Positions 43,998 to 52,537 of a stretch of 64,000 nucleotides of DNA are shown here, in pieces (the stretch's first letter is position 1; each line of letters opens with the position of its first letter). Position numbers and translations under genes: made by a program. The stretch spans positions 1 to 64,000 of the forward strand of contig NZ_LT835159.1 of NCBI RefSeq assembly GCF_900169715.1. The letters are read 5' to 3'. The notes under the pieces are model-generated. The model saw nothing but the letters and a program-made list of their open reading frames with translations, did no database searches and was not told where the DNA came from. Source of the stretch: Kocuria massiliensis. Lineage in GTDB: Bacteria; Actinomycetota; Actinomycetes; Actinomycetales; Micrococcaceae.

Positions 43998-46526
43998 ATG
44001 CCCCTTTCCGAACCACACGCCACGAACATTCGCGCAGGTGAAAGCAGCACTCCAGCCGACGACGTCGTCACCGTCCGCGACGCCCACCTACATAACCTGA
44101 GGCACGTCTCCACGACCTTCCCCCGCGGTGCGTTGGTGGCGTTCACGGGCGTTTCGGGTTCGGGGAAATCTTCCCTCGCCTTCGGGACCATCCACGGCGA
44201 ATCGCAGCGACGGTACCTCGAGTCCATCGCCCCCTTTGCCCGGCGGTTGATCGGGAGCACGATGGACCCGCGGGTCGAGGCGCTCACCGGGCTTCCGCCC
44301 ACGGTCGCACTCGAGCAACGCACCAGCGGTGGTGGGGCGCGATCGAGCGTCGGAACCATCACCACGCTCTCCAACGGAATTCGTCTGCTGTATTCCCGCG
44401 CGGGAAACCATCCCGAAGAGGTCTTGAAGCACGGATCGCCCTTGCACGGGGGTCGTCTGTTGGCGGAAGCCTTCAGCCCTAACACTCCGGAGGGTATGTG
44501 CCCTCAGTGTCACGGGGCCGGAACCATTCACGAACCCACCGAACGTTCGATGGTTCCCGACCCCAGCCTCTCGATCAATGAAGGGGCGATTCAGGCCTGG
44601 CCCGGTGCTTGGCTGGGGAAGAATTTTCACGACATCGTGCGCACCCTGGGGATCGCGGACATGGACGCGCCGTGGCGAGATCTCCCTCGTGAAACGCGCG
44701 ACTGGATCCTGTTCACCGATGAACAACCTGTGGTCGAAGTGCATCCGGTCCGCGGCGTCGATCAGGCCCACGGAACGTATAAGGGCCGGTGGCAGTCGGT
44801 TAACCGATATCTCCTCAAGTCCGTGGACCACGCGAAATCCGAGAAAACCCGGGCCCGGGCGTTGCGGTACCTGGACACCTTTACGTGCCCCACGTGCCAC
44901 GGACACCGCCTCAACCCGGATGCCCTGCGCGTGACGTACCTGGGTCAACCGATTTACGAACTGAATGCGCATTCCGCGGAGGAGATCCTCGAAACGTTGT
45001 CCGGGCGGTGGAGCGAGGTTCAAGAGCTCCCGGAGAGTCCCGAAATTGAAGCTGAACGCCTGCTCCTACCCAACGTGGTTCCCGTCCTGGAAACGATGGT
45101 TGGCCTCGGTCTGGGACACCTCAGCCTCGATCGTCCGGCCCAGACGCTGTCCACGGGTGAGATGCAGCGCCTGAGATTGGCTGCCCAGTTGCGTTCCGGA
45201 CTCTTCGGGGTGGCCTACGTGCTCGACGAGCCTTCGGCGGGATTGCACCCTAGCGAGAAGGGGATTCTGCTGGATCTCTTCCAGCGGTTCCTCGACGAGG
45301 GCAATTCGGTTCTGCTGGTCGAGCACGACATGCGACTCGTGGAGCACGCCGACTGGGTGGTCGACGTCGGGCCGGCGGCCGGCGTGGAGGGCGGACGCAT
45401 TCTGCACTCCGGTTCGGTGCCGGGTCTGGCGGAGGTCGCGGCTTCGAAGACCGCACCCTACTTGTACGCGAAACACCCCACTCCGCGCGACGCCTCTGAG
45501 GCCCGGAAGCCTTCCGGTTCGTTGGAATTACACGGAATTTCGATGCGCACGATTCGTGGAGCGGACGTCACGATCCCTCTGGGTGTGTTGACCGCCCTCA
45601 CCGGAGTCTCGGGTTCAGGAAAGTCCACGTTGCTGGGCGACGTCCTCGCACCGGTGTTGCGCCGAAGCGTCCGGACCAGCGTCCTGGACGACGAAGAACT
45701 CGCCGAGGCCGAAGTGCACCAGGTGAAGGGCGAAGGGGCCGTCGACCGGTTGGTGCAAATCACCCAAAAACCGATCGGCCGCAGCCCCCGTTCCTGCCTG
45801 GCCACCTACACCGGCCTTTTTGATCGGGTCCGCAAGCTCTTTGCCGCAACCCCAGAAGCCTCCAAGCGTGGTTGGGGCATCGGCCGGTTCTCCTTCAACG
45901 TGACCGAGGGGCGTTGCCCCACGTGTCAGGGCGAGGGACAGATCGAGGTGGAACTCGTCTTCCTGCCGGGCAGTTACTCCCCATGCCCCACCTGCCACGG
46001 TGCCCGCTACAATCCGGAGACCCTCCAGGTCACCTGGAATGGCCGAAATATCTCCGAGGTTCTCGAATTGACGGTTCGGGACGCGCTCGAGTTCTTTGCC
46101 GAGGATCCTCAGGTGACGCGGTCCTTGCGAGCGCTCGACGCGATTGGTTTGGGGTACCTGACCCTCGGTCAGCCCGCCACGGAGCTTTCCGGCGGTGAGG
46201 CGCAGCGCATCAAGCTGGCGACCGAGCTTCAACGTTCCCCGCGGGGTCACACCATGTATTTGCTCGACGAGCCCACCACCGGTCTTCACCCTGCCGACGT
46301 CGACCTTTTGGTCGCCGAGCTGAACCGGCTTGTGGACCAGGGAAATACCGTGGTGATGGCCGAGCACGACCTCCGCGTGGTGGCGGGCGTGGACCACGTG
46401 ATCGATCTGGGGCCGGGTGCCGGTGAGCGAGGCGGGCGAGTGTTGGCCTCCGGGGCGCCTGCCGAGATCGCCGCGTGCGTCGAGTCGGCGACCGGTCGAT
46501 GGCTCACGGTGCCCGACGCCGGGTAA
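43998..46526 (+). CDS. UvrA paralogue (excinuclease ABC subunit A-like, resistance type)
   Basis: An 842-residue ABC-type ATPase with two nucleotide-binding halves. First half: GVSGSGKSSLAFGTI (Walker A), zinc motifs CPQCHGAG and CPTCHGHR, signature LSTGEMQRLRL, and VLDEPSAGLHP. Second half: GVSGSGKSTLLGDV, CPTCQGEG, CPTCHGAR, LSGGEAQRIKLATEL and LLDEPTTGLHP. It is shorter than housekeeping UvrA (about 950 residues) and belongs to the paralogue group that includes DrrC-like drug self-resistance proteins. Its neighbours (an MFS carrier before it, an ABC exporter after it) favour a role in tolerance of DNA-binding or membrane-active compounds; that is inference. Confidence 0.9.
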   Translation: MPLSEPHATNIRAGESSTPADDVVTVRDAHLHNLRHVSTTFPRGALVAFTGVSGSGKSSLAFGTIHGESQRRYLESIAPFARRLIGSTMDPRVEALTGLPPTVALEQRTSGGGARSSVGTITTLSNGIRLLYSRAGNHPEEVLKHGSPLHGGRLLAEAFSPNTPEGMCPQCHGAGTIHEPTERSMVPDPSLSINEGAIQAWPGAWLGKNFHDIVRTLGIADMDAPWRDLPRETRDWILFTDEQPVVEVHPVRGVDQAHGTYKGRWQSVNRYLLKSVDHAKSEKTRARALRYLDTFTCPTCHGHRLNPDALRVTYLGQPIYELNAHSAEEILETLSGRWSEVQELPESPEIEAERLLLPNVVPVLETMVGLGLGHLSLDRPAQTLSTGEMQRLRLAAQLRSGLFGVAYVLDEPSAGLHPSEKGILLDLFQRFLDEGNSVLLVEHDMRLVEHADWVVDVGPAAGVEGGRILHSGSVPGLAEVAASKTAPYLYAKHPTPRDASEARKPSGSLELHGISMRTIRGADVTIPLGVLTALTGVSGSGKSTLLGDVLAPVLRRSVRTSVLDDEELAEAEVHQVKGEGAVDRLVQITQKPIGRSPRSCLATYTGLFDRVRKLFAATPEASKRGWGIGRFSFNVTEGRCPTCQGEGQIEVELVFLPGSYSPCPTCHGARYNPETLQVTWNGRNISEVLELTVRDALEFFAEDPQVTRSLRALDAIGLGYLTLGQPATELSGGEAQRIKLATELQRSPRGHTMYLLDEPTTGLHPADVDLLVAELNRLVDQGNTVVMAEHDLRVVAGVDHVIDLGPGAGERGGRVLASGAPAEIAACVESATGRWLTVPDAG

Positions 46527-46619
46527 AGCCCTCTCTACCCAGACCGGTACATTCGTGTACCCCCCGGAATCATCGGCAGATCCGCTGCTTTCGTGAGGCC
46601 GGGCGGCGAGCATTGAAGC

Positions 46620-47333
46620 ATGACCACACAACTTGCTCCTCGCCTCAATGCCCAGGGCCTCTTTAAGGCCTTTTCTTCGACCCGTGCTCTCGACAACGTT
46701 TCGGTGACGATCCTTCCCGGAGAGTCCGTGGCCATCATGGGACCGTCCGGATCGGGCAAGTCCACCTTGATGCACGTCCTTTCCGGAATCATCACGCCCG
46801 ACCACGGATCCGTGCACCTGAATCTCGGTTCGGGCCAGGGGCCGATGGATGTCTCACGGATGTCCTCCGAGCAACGGGCCGCGCTTCGACGGGACCGCAT
46901 CGGCTTCGTATTCCAGGAAGGAATGCTGTTACCAGAGCTCACGGCCCTCGAAAACGTCGCGATGGCGCTCATGGTTTCGGGAGCGTCGCGGCACGAAGCG
47001 GAACACGCGGCCTGGCAATGGCTCGGAGCGTTGGGCCTGCAGGGCATGGAAAACCGCCGCCCCGGTCAGCTTTCCGGCGGGCAGGCACAGCGAGTCGCCA
47101 TTGCCCGCGCTCAGGTCACACGCCCCGACGTCGTCTTCGCCGATGAACCCACCGGAGCGCTGGACAGTGAAACCTCACGGCATGTCTTGTCCGCCCTCCT
47201 CGAGTCCACGGCGTCACGAGGAGCCAGCCTGGTGATCGTGACTCACGACCCCGCCGTCGCCGCCAGATGCTCCCGCACCATTCGCTTGCACGACGGCCAC
47301 ATCGCCACCGACCACCAGGGGGATCCGCGATGA
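46620..47333 (+). CDS. ABC transporter ATP-binding protein (MacB/LolD type)
   Basis: A 237-residue cytosolic ATPase. Walker A GPSGSGKSTLMHVL, the Q-loop region GFVFQEGMLLPELTALENV, signature LSGGQAQRVAIARAQ, Walker B VVFADEPTGALDSET and the H-loop VIVTHDP are all present. This set is typical of MacB/LolD-type and bacitracin-type (BceA) exporters that work with FtsX-like permeases. Its stop codon overlaps the ATG of the permease (ATGA), so the two form one transporter. It begins 93 bases after the UvrA paralogue gene. Confidence 0.9.
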   Translation: MTTQLAPRLNAQGLFKAFSSTRALDNVSVTILPGESVAIMGPSGSGKSTLMHVLSGIITPDHGSVHLNLGSGQGPMDVSRMSSEQRAALRRDRIGFVFQEGMLLPELTALENVAMALMVSGASRHEAEHAAWQWLGALGLQGMENRRPGQLSGGQAQRVAIARAQVTRPDVVFADEPTGALDSETSRHVLSALLESTASRGASLVIVTHDPAVAARCSRTIRLHDGHIATDHQGDPR

Positions 47334-48637
47334 ACCGCCTTTTTCTCCGTAAGACCTTTGACGACCGTGGAACGTGGGCCCTGCCGGTAGGTGCCTTCAT
47401 GGCAACCAGCGCCATCTGGTTCACCGTGCTCGGCGGAGCACACCACCTCATGACGATGCCCTATACCTACGGTCTGGGCTACGGGTTCTTTGCCGCACTG
47501 GCCCTCATTTTGCTCTTGGTCCCCATGGCGGCGCTGATGTCCTCGGCCGGCCGACTCATGGCGCGTCAACGGGATCGACGCCTCTCGACCCTGCGTCTGT
47601 TGGGCGCCTCGCGTCGAAAGATTCGAGGCATTGCGCTCACGGAGGCAGCAGTTTTCTCTGGAACGGGGGTGTTCCTCGGACTGATCGCATACCTGCTTCT
47701 CTGCCCGCTCGTGGGACTCATCCATTTCGGCGGACGCGCCATCGGCGCTGGCGGCATGTGGATGGGATTCCCCTTGTTGATTTTGGGAATTCTCGTGCTG
47801 ATGGGTTTGGCCCTCGGCAGCGCTCTGATGGGCTTGAGTCGTATTCACGTCAGCCCGCTCGGTGTTCGCGCTCGAACCGTGCCTCGGTCGGTTCGCTGGA
47901 TGAGGCTCATGATCGGCGTTGGTCTGTTCCTCCTGGCCCAAATCGTTTTTGGGGCCCTCAGCGGCGGGATCGGTGGCGCCTTCCTCTTGGTGGGTTTGCT
48001 CCTGGTGATTTCCGTTCCTCTGGTGGGAGTGCACTTCCTGGGCCCGCTGGTGCTCAAGTGGGTCGCGTCGTCCCAAGCCAAACGCGCACCCACCGCCGTC
48101 AAGCTCATGGCCGCGCGGAACGTGCTGGAGTCTCCACAGGAGATGTGGCGGCAAGTCGGCGGCATCGCGTTCAGCGTCTACCTGGCCGTGGTTGCCGGCT
48201 CCGGCGTGGCCCTCCTCAATATGGGCGACACCGGAAAGGTCCCGGCGGAAGAAGTCATTTTCATGCGAGACCTTCAGACCGGAGTAATCGTGGCCCTCAC
48301 CATTTCCTTCGTGATGGTGGCGGCATCGGTCTGCATCAATCAGACCGCTCAGGTCTTGGACCGCAAGGAGCTTTACCTGGGGCTCTCGCGTATCGGCATG
48401 CCCGTGGAAGATCTGAGCCGAATTCGTCAGGTTTCAGTGATGAGGTCCCTGTGGGCGGTGGTGCTGATTTCCATCGGCATTGCTGGCGTCACCATGGCAC
48501 CCATTATCGGTGCCGCAATTCTCATCAACCCCCTGACGATGCTGACGATCCTCGTGACATTGGGCCTCGGCGTCGTCGTGGTGCGGGTGGCGACGTCCGC
48601 GACGAAACCCACGCTACGTCGAGTCGCTCAGGCCTGA
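47330..48637 (+). CDS. FtsX-like ABC transporter permease
   Basis: A 435-residue membrane protein and the partner of the preceding ATPase. It has about eight to ten hydrophobic segments, with the FtsX core pattern RDRRLSTLRLLGASRRKIRGIAL in the first half and QTAQVLDRKELYLGLSRIGMP in the second. ATG 47330 overlaps the ATPase stop codon and is preceded by AGGGGG. Such pairs export peptides or antibiotics (BceAB-like) or move lipids; no histidine kinase/regulator pair is adjacent. A terminator follows. Confidence 0.85.
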   Translation: MNRLFLRKTFDDRGTWALPVGAFMATSAIWFTVLGGAHHLMTMPYTYGLGYGFFAALALILLLVPMAALMSSAGRLMARQRDRRLSTLRLLGASRRKIRGIALTEAAVFSGTGVFLGLIAYLLLCPLVGLIHFGGRAIGAGGMWMGFPLLILGILVLMGLALGSALMGLSRIHVSPLGVRARTVPRSVRWMRLMIGVGLFLLAQIVFGALSGGIGGAFLLVGLLLVISVPLVGVHFLGPLVLKWVASSQAKRAPTAVKLMAARNVLESPQEMWRQVGGIAFSVYLAVVAGSGVALLNMGDTGKVPAEEVIFMRDLQTGVIVALTISFVMVAASVCINQTAQVLDRKELYLGLSRIGMPVEDLSRIRQVSVMRSLWAVVLISIGIAGVTMAPIIGAAILINPLTMLTILVTLGLGVVVVRVATSATKPTLRRVAQA

Positions 48638-48652
48638 GTTCGGCATAGCGTC

Positions 48653-48694
48653 GCGCGCCTTTGGGACCGCCATACCCCGGCCCCGAAGGCGCGC
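48653..48694. terminator. Bidirectional intrinsic terminator
   Basis: GCGCGCCTT (48653-48661) pairs with AAGGCGCGC (48686-48694) between converging genes. Confidence 0.7.
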
Positions 48695-48699
48695 TTCGC

Positions 48700-50163
48700 T
48701 CAGTCTTGTTCCTTGTTCTCGAAGTGAGTGCGGACTTCGTGGGGTGAAACCTGGGGGATCTCCGCAGTCAGGGGGCGCTTCTGCCGAATCAGACGTCGCT
48801 TGACGAACTGCCACGCCACGGCCAAGAAAATGAACCACAACGGGCTCAAATACGCCGCAATCCGGGTGTCCTCGCTAAGCGTCAGCGTGAATGCGATGAA
48901 CACGAAGAAGGCCAGGACAAACCAGGGCGCAATCCTCGAGAGCGGCATCTTGAATCCCGAAGCTCGGTGCACGTCTGGATGCCGACGTCGATACAGGATG
49001 TAGCTGACCACGATGGATCCCCACGTGAAGAGGATATCCGCGGAACAAATCGAGCTGACGACGGTAAAGGCCTGGGTCAGCGCGTCCCCACCGAGCAAAA
49101 GAGGAATCGCGGCGAAGAGAAACACCGTGGTGAAGAAAACGGCCTTCATGGGCACGCCGCGACGGGTCGTCATGTTGAGGGCGCTGGGCGCGTGCCCATC
49201 CTTCGAGAGCCCAAAAGCCATGCGTGTAGCGGAATATACGCCAGAATTCGCGCTCGACGCCGCGGAAGTCAGCACCACGAGGTTGACCACGAAGGCGGCC
49301 CCCGCGAATCCCGCATTGCCGAACATCGTGGTGAAAGGGCTCTGCTCCGGATCGATGTGATCCCACGGGGTGACCATCATGATGACGGACAGCGAACCGA
49401 GATAGAAGATCACGATGCGTAGAAGAATCGAGTTGATGGCCCGCGGTAGATTCCGGTGAGGGTTTTCCGTTTCAGCGGCGGTTGTCCCTACAAGCTCCAT
49501 GCCGATGAAGGAGAAAATCGCCAGCTGGAAACCCAGCATGAAACCGGTGAGCCCGGTCGGGAAAATTCCGCCATGGCTCCACAAGTTTGATACTGCGGCT
49601 TTGGTTCCGTCGCCGTTCTCGTAGCCGCGAAGAATCAGCACGATGCCCACGAGGATGAGGGCCAGGATCGCGACGATCTTGATGATGGCAAACCAAAATT
49701 CCGTTTCCCCGAAGGCCTTGACCGGCTGCAGGTTGAGAGCGATGAGCCCTACCGCGGTCAACAGCGCGGGCAACCACACGGGAACGCTCGGCCAAAAGTA
49801 TTGAACGTACGCGGTGATTGCGACGAGGTCGGCCACACAACCGACCACCCAGGAAAACCAGTAATTCCACGAGACCATGAAGCCAGCCCACGGCCCAATG
49901 TTGTCTTTGGCGATGTCTCCGAATGTCTTGTAATTGAGATTCGAGAGGAGCAATTCCCCGAGGGCGCGCATCACGAAAAAGAGGAAGAAACCGATCACCG
50001 CGTAGACCACCAACAGGCCCGGTCCGACGACGTGGGTGAGTTTTCCGGAGCCAAAGAACAGGCCGGTGCCAATCGCTCCGCCAATGGCGATGAGCTGGAG
50101 GTGCCTGTTCTTGAGGCCGCGTGACAGGTTTTCGGTGGGTGCAGCGGTCGAGGGATCGCTCAT
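48700..50163 (-). CDS. CycA-like amino-acid permease (D-Ala/D-Ser/Gly type)
   Basis: A 487-residue APC-family amino-acid:H+ symporter. LSRGLKNRHLQLIAIGGAIGTGLFFGSGK, MRALGELLLSNLNYKTFGD, GPWAGFMVSWNYWF and VADLVAITAYVQYFWP follow the E. coli CycA sequence closely, so D-alanine, D-serine or glycine uptake is likely. About twelve hydrophobic segments. ATG 50163 is preceded by AGAGG six bases upstream; the frame extends to 50415 but the extra 84 residues lack any permease feature. It converges on the ABC exporter operon. Confidence 0.85.
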   Translation of the reverse strand: MSDPSTAAPTENLSRGLKNRHLQLIAIGGAIGTGLFFGSGKLTHVVGPGLLVVYAVIGFFLFFVMRALGELLLSNLNYKTFGDIAKDNIGPWAGFMVSWNYWFSWVVGCVADLVAITAYVQYFWPSVPVWLPALLTAVGLIALNLQPVKAFGETEFWFAIIKIVAILALILVGIVLILRGYENGDGTKAAVSNLWSHGGIFPTGLTGFMLGFQLAIFSFIGMELVGTTAAETENPHRNLPRAINSILLRIVIFYLGSLSVIMMVTPWDHIDPEQSPFTTMFGNAGFAGAAFVVNLVVLTSAASSANSGVYSATRMAFGLSKDGHAPSALNMTTRRGVPMKAVFFTTVFLFAAIPLLLGGDALTQAFTVVSSICSADILFTWGSIVVSYILYRRRHPDVHRASGFKMPLSRIAPWFVLAFFVFIAFTLTLSEDTRIAAYLSPLWFIFLAVAWQFVKRRLIRQKRPLTAEIPQVSPHEVRTHFENKEQD

Positions 50164-50377
50164 GGTCAACCTCTTCAGGGGAATGGAAACCGCGGAGTAA
50201 GTGATTGACATTACATCACGTCGGGCACTCCACACCAAACCACAAACCGACCCAGAACTCCGCGCCCTGGGACCCCGCACTTGCCCACGGCGTAGCCACC
50301 GTTCCATCTCCGGCACCCCGGGTGGCCATTTCTTATGAGCGGGGTGATCGAAAAGGTGGCAATGGGCGACTTTCGGC

Positions 50378-51145
50378 TTATTTCGGCCCACGTGATTGTG
50401 TCGCGATACCGGCAATCTTCAACACGAGTTTTTTCGGGATAAACGCGGCGCCCTTGGCCACCATCCGATTAGCGAACCCGTCGACAAAGCTCGGGTTCTT
50501 TCCGTTGAGGTGTTCAAAGAGCGCGTCCGCAAATTGGCCCGTGGTGCGTAGCCGCCCGACCTGCGCCTCGGTCCCGGCATGGTCAAAGAATTCCGTCCGT
50601 GTCGGCCCGGGGCAGGCCGCGATTGCCCTAACGCCATGCGGCCTCACCTCGGCCCACAGAGCCTCGGTAAAGGAGAGCACGAAGGCCTTCGTCGCGGCGT
50701 AGACCGCAAGATTGGGCACTGGTTGCCACGCCGCGGTGGAGGCGATGTTTATGATCATCCCGCTCCCCCGCTCGATCATGGGCTCCAGAAAACGCCGCGT
50801 TAAGCCGACCAAGGTCAGGCAATTCAGGCGTATTTCTTGCTCGAGAAGCTCGGGATCCGCGTCGACCACCGTGCCGCCATTTCCGAACCCGGCATTATTC
50901 ACGAGGGTGTCCACGCGCCGGGTCGACAGCCTCTCCCACAGCTCCCCGGCGGCGGAGGACTCGGACAGGTCCATCTCCACGATCTCGACGCCGACGTGGT
51001 GTTCTCTCTCAAGCTCCTCGGCGAGCGCCTCTAGCCGCTCTCGTCGTCGTGCGACCAAGATCAATTGGTCACCTTGCCGCGCAAAACGACGAGCAAGTTC
51101 CGCGCCGATCCCGGAGGACGCACCGGTGATGAGGGTCGTGGACAT
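50378..51145 (-). CDS. Short-chain dehydrogenase/reductase (SDR)
   Basis: A 255-residue Rossmann-fold oxidoreductase. TGASSGIGAEL is the cofactor glycine motif, NNAG follows, and the catalytic serine lies in IINIASTAAW with the YAATK pair downstream. Arginines after the second strand (ARRRERLEAL) suggest NADPH preference. ATG 51145 has GGAAGGA upstream; a start at 51229 adds 28 unsupported residues. The substrate is unknown. It precedes the zinc-response pair on the chromosome but is not clearly part of it. Confidence 0.85.
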   Translation of the reverse strand: MSTTLITGASSGIGAELARRFARQGDQLILVARRRERLEALAEELEREHHVGVEIVEMDLSESSAAGELWERLSTRRVDTLVNNAGFGNGGTVVDADPELLEQEIRLNCLTLVGLTRRFLEPMIERGSGMIINIASTAAWQPVPNLAVYAATKAFVLSFTEALWAEVRPHGVRAIAACPGPTRTEFFDHAGTEAQVGRLRTTGQFADALFEHLNGKNPSFVDGFANRMVAKGAAFIPKKLVLKIAGIATQSRGPK

Positions 51146-51248
51146 GTGGTTCCTTCCGTTGCCAGAGGTGCCTGGGTGTTCCGGCACCTCTCTCATTCTG
51201 CGCCCTACACGGGGGCGAGTCACGACCACGGCAACGGAGTTTCTTCCG

Positions 51249-51371
51249 TTATTTCTGGCGTCCCTTCATGCGCGGATTCTGCTTATTAATCACGTAGACG
51301 CGCCCCTTGCGCCTTACCACCTTGGCTCCGGGCTGGTTCTTGAGGGACCGGACGGATGCTCTAACCTTCAT
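51249..51371 (-). CDS. rpmJ: Ribosomal protein bL36, cysteine-free (zinc-independent) paralogue
   Basis: A 40-residue protein beginning [16 protein letters not shown] and containing [21 protein letters not shown]. It is the alternative bL36 that lacks the zinc-binding cysteines and histidine of the housekeeping form (C- type, like YkgO). In many bacteria it is made under zinc starvation to free zinc from ribosomes, under Zur control. It starts at ATG 51371, 14 bases from a Zur-like site, and is divergent from the CobW-like gene. A longer open frame running upstream to 51734 is antisense to that gene and not real. Confidence 0.9.
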   Translation of the reverse strand: MKVRASVRSLKNQPGAKVVRRKGRVYVINKQNPRMKGRQK

Positions 51372-51384
51372 GATGCTCCTTGTT

Positions 51385-51401
51385 GATAATGATTCGCATT
51401 C
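51385..51401. promoter_or_regulatory. Zur-box-like operator between bL36 and CobW genes
   Basis: GATAATGATTCGCATTC resembles the actinobacterial Zur consensus (TGAAAATGATTTTCA type), with AATG/CATT arms. It lies in the 75-base gap between two divergent genes of a typical zinc-starvation pair, so one site could repress both. A second site matching at 14 of 17 positions occurs at 58085-58101. Confidence 0.65.
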
Positions 51402-51446
51402 ACATAGTACAGTAGTCGAAACACCCGACATCAAAGGAGTCATGGC

Positions 51447-52502
51447 ATGGAATCGACCGTTACCGTCGTCGTGGGTTCCTGCGTGCCGGAACGTGGCGGC
51501 ATCGCACACCGACTGGCCCGGGCCACCGGAAGCGAGATCATTCATGCGGAACGATTGGCGGTAGCGAAGGATCCGGTGCGTGAGGCTACGTCTCTCATCC
51601 CCTGGATCACGCCTCAGGACGTGGTGGTCGAATACCCGATGCAGGCCCCGATTCGGTCGGTCATCGGCTCGCTCGTCGACCCGGAAGAGCCCACCCAGTT
51701 GGCCGAGGTCGTGTGCGTGCTCGACGCCGTACATTTCTTCAGCGAGCTAGAGCGCACCGACCAGGTCGAGTACCTGGAATTCCACCACGGCACGCCCTTC
51801 ACGGCGAGCTCCGCCCGCGCGCTCTTAACCGTGGAACAGATCGAGTATTGCTCCACGGCCCTGTTGGTCAACGCGGAACAATTGCCGGAACAGGACGTGG
51901 AGATCATCCGGGCGATCATCGCGGAGTTGGCGCCGTGGGCACAGGTGGTTCTCGACGACGGCACCTGGCAACCTTCCCGCACCCGCGAAAATCCCATTCC
52001 CAAGGCGCAAGATCCCGCCGGGTACTACGACGCCGTCCAGATCCGACCCGGGTGGATCGCCTACCTGAACGGCCTGCACACCGCCCAGTACCGCCACCCG
52101 CGCGTCGCCTCCATGCGGTACACCAATCCGCGGCCGTTCCACCCGATGCGACTACAGCGGGCCTTGGACGAGCACCTCGAACCGGGTTCCGCAGGCAAGA
52201 TCGTTCGCTCCTGCGGTTTCTGCCGCCTAGCGAGCCGGCCGGGCATTACCGCGGCGTGGTCGCACACCGGTTCGGTCATGGCGATCGACCCCTTGGCTCG
52301 AGACGAGGCCACTCCAGGAGAACCCCTGAGTTTCGGTCAGGACATCGTCTTCACAGGATTCGATCTCCGGCCTACCGAGCTGACGCAGGCCCTCGACGAC
52401 GCGGTGCTGTCCGATAGCGAGCTCATGACCGACCCTGACGAATGGCACCTTCTCCCCGACCCCTTCCCTGCATGGGTCACGGTCCGCGAGCGCTTCGAAT
52501 GA
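51447..52502 (+). CDS. CobW/COG0523-like protein with degenerate G domain
   Basis: A 351-residue protein related to CobW zinc metallochaperone GTPases but lacking their GTP-binding motifs. The N-terminal strand VTVVVG is followed by [10 protein letters not shown] where GxxGxGKT should be, and the NKxD motif is replaced by NAEQ (142-145). The CobW C-terminal domain is preserved ([29 protein letters not shown]), with an extra CxxC at C256/C259. The context (divergent zinc-independent bL36, Zur-like site) points to zinc starvation. AAAGGAG precedes ATG 51447. As a pseudo-GTPase it may bind metal or a partner instead of hydrolysing GTP; that is inference. Confidence 0.85.
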   Translation: MESTVTVVVGSCVPERGGIAHRLARATGSEIIHAERLAVAKDPVREATSLIPWITPQDVVVEYPMQAPIRSVIGSLVDPEEPTQLAEVVCVLDAVHFFSELERTDQVEYLEFHHGTPFTASSARALLTVEQIEYCSTALLVNAEQLPEQDVEIIRAIIAELAPWAQVVLDDGTWQPSRTRENPIPKAQDPAGYYDAVQIRPGWIAYLNGLHTAQYRHPRVASMRYTNPRPFHPMRLQRALDEHLEPGSAGKIVRSCGFCRLASRPGITAAWSHTGSVMAIDPLARDEATPGEPLSFGQDIVFTGFDLRPTELTQALDDAVLSDSELMTDPDEWHLLPDPFPAWVTVRERFE

Positions 52503-52537
52503 GATCCGCCCCGTGCAAGGGCGCGGGGCTCGAGGAC

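Noticed and set aside
51372-51734. 121-residue N-terminal extension of bL36
   Set aside because: It is antisense to the CobW-like gene and crosses the Zur-like site; the 40-residue form matches the family exactly.
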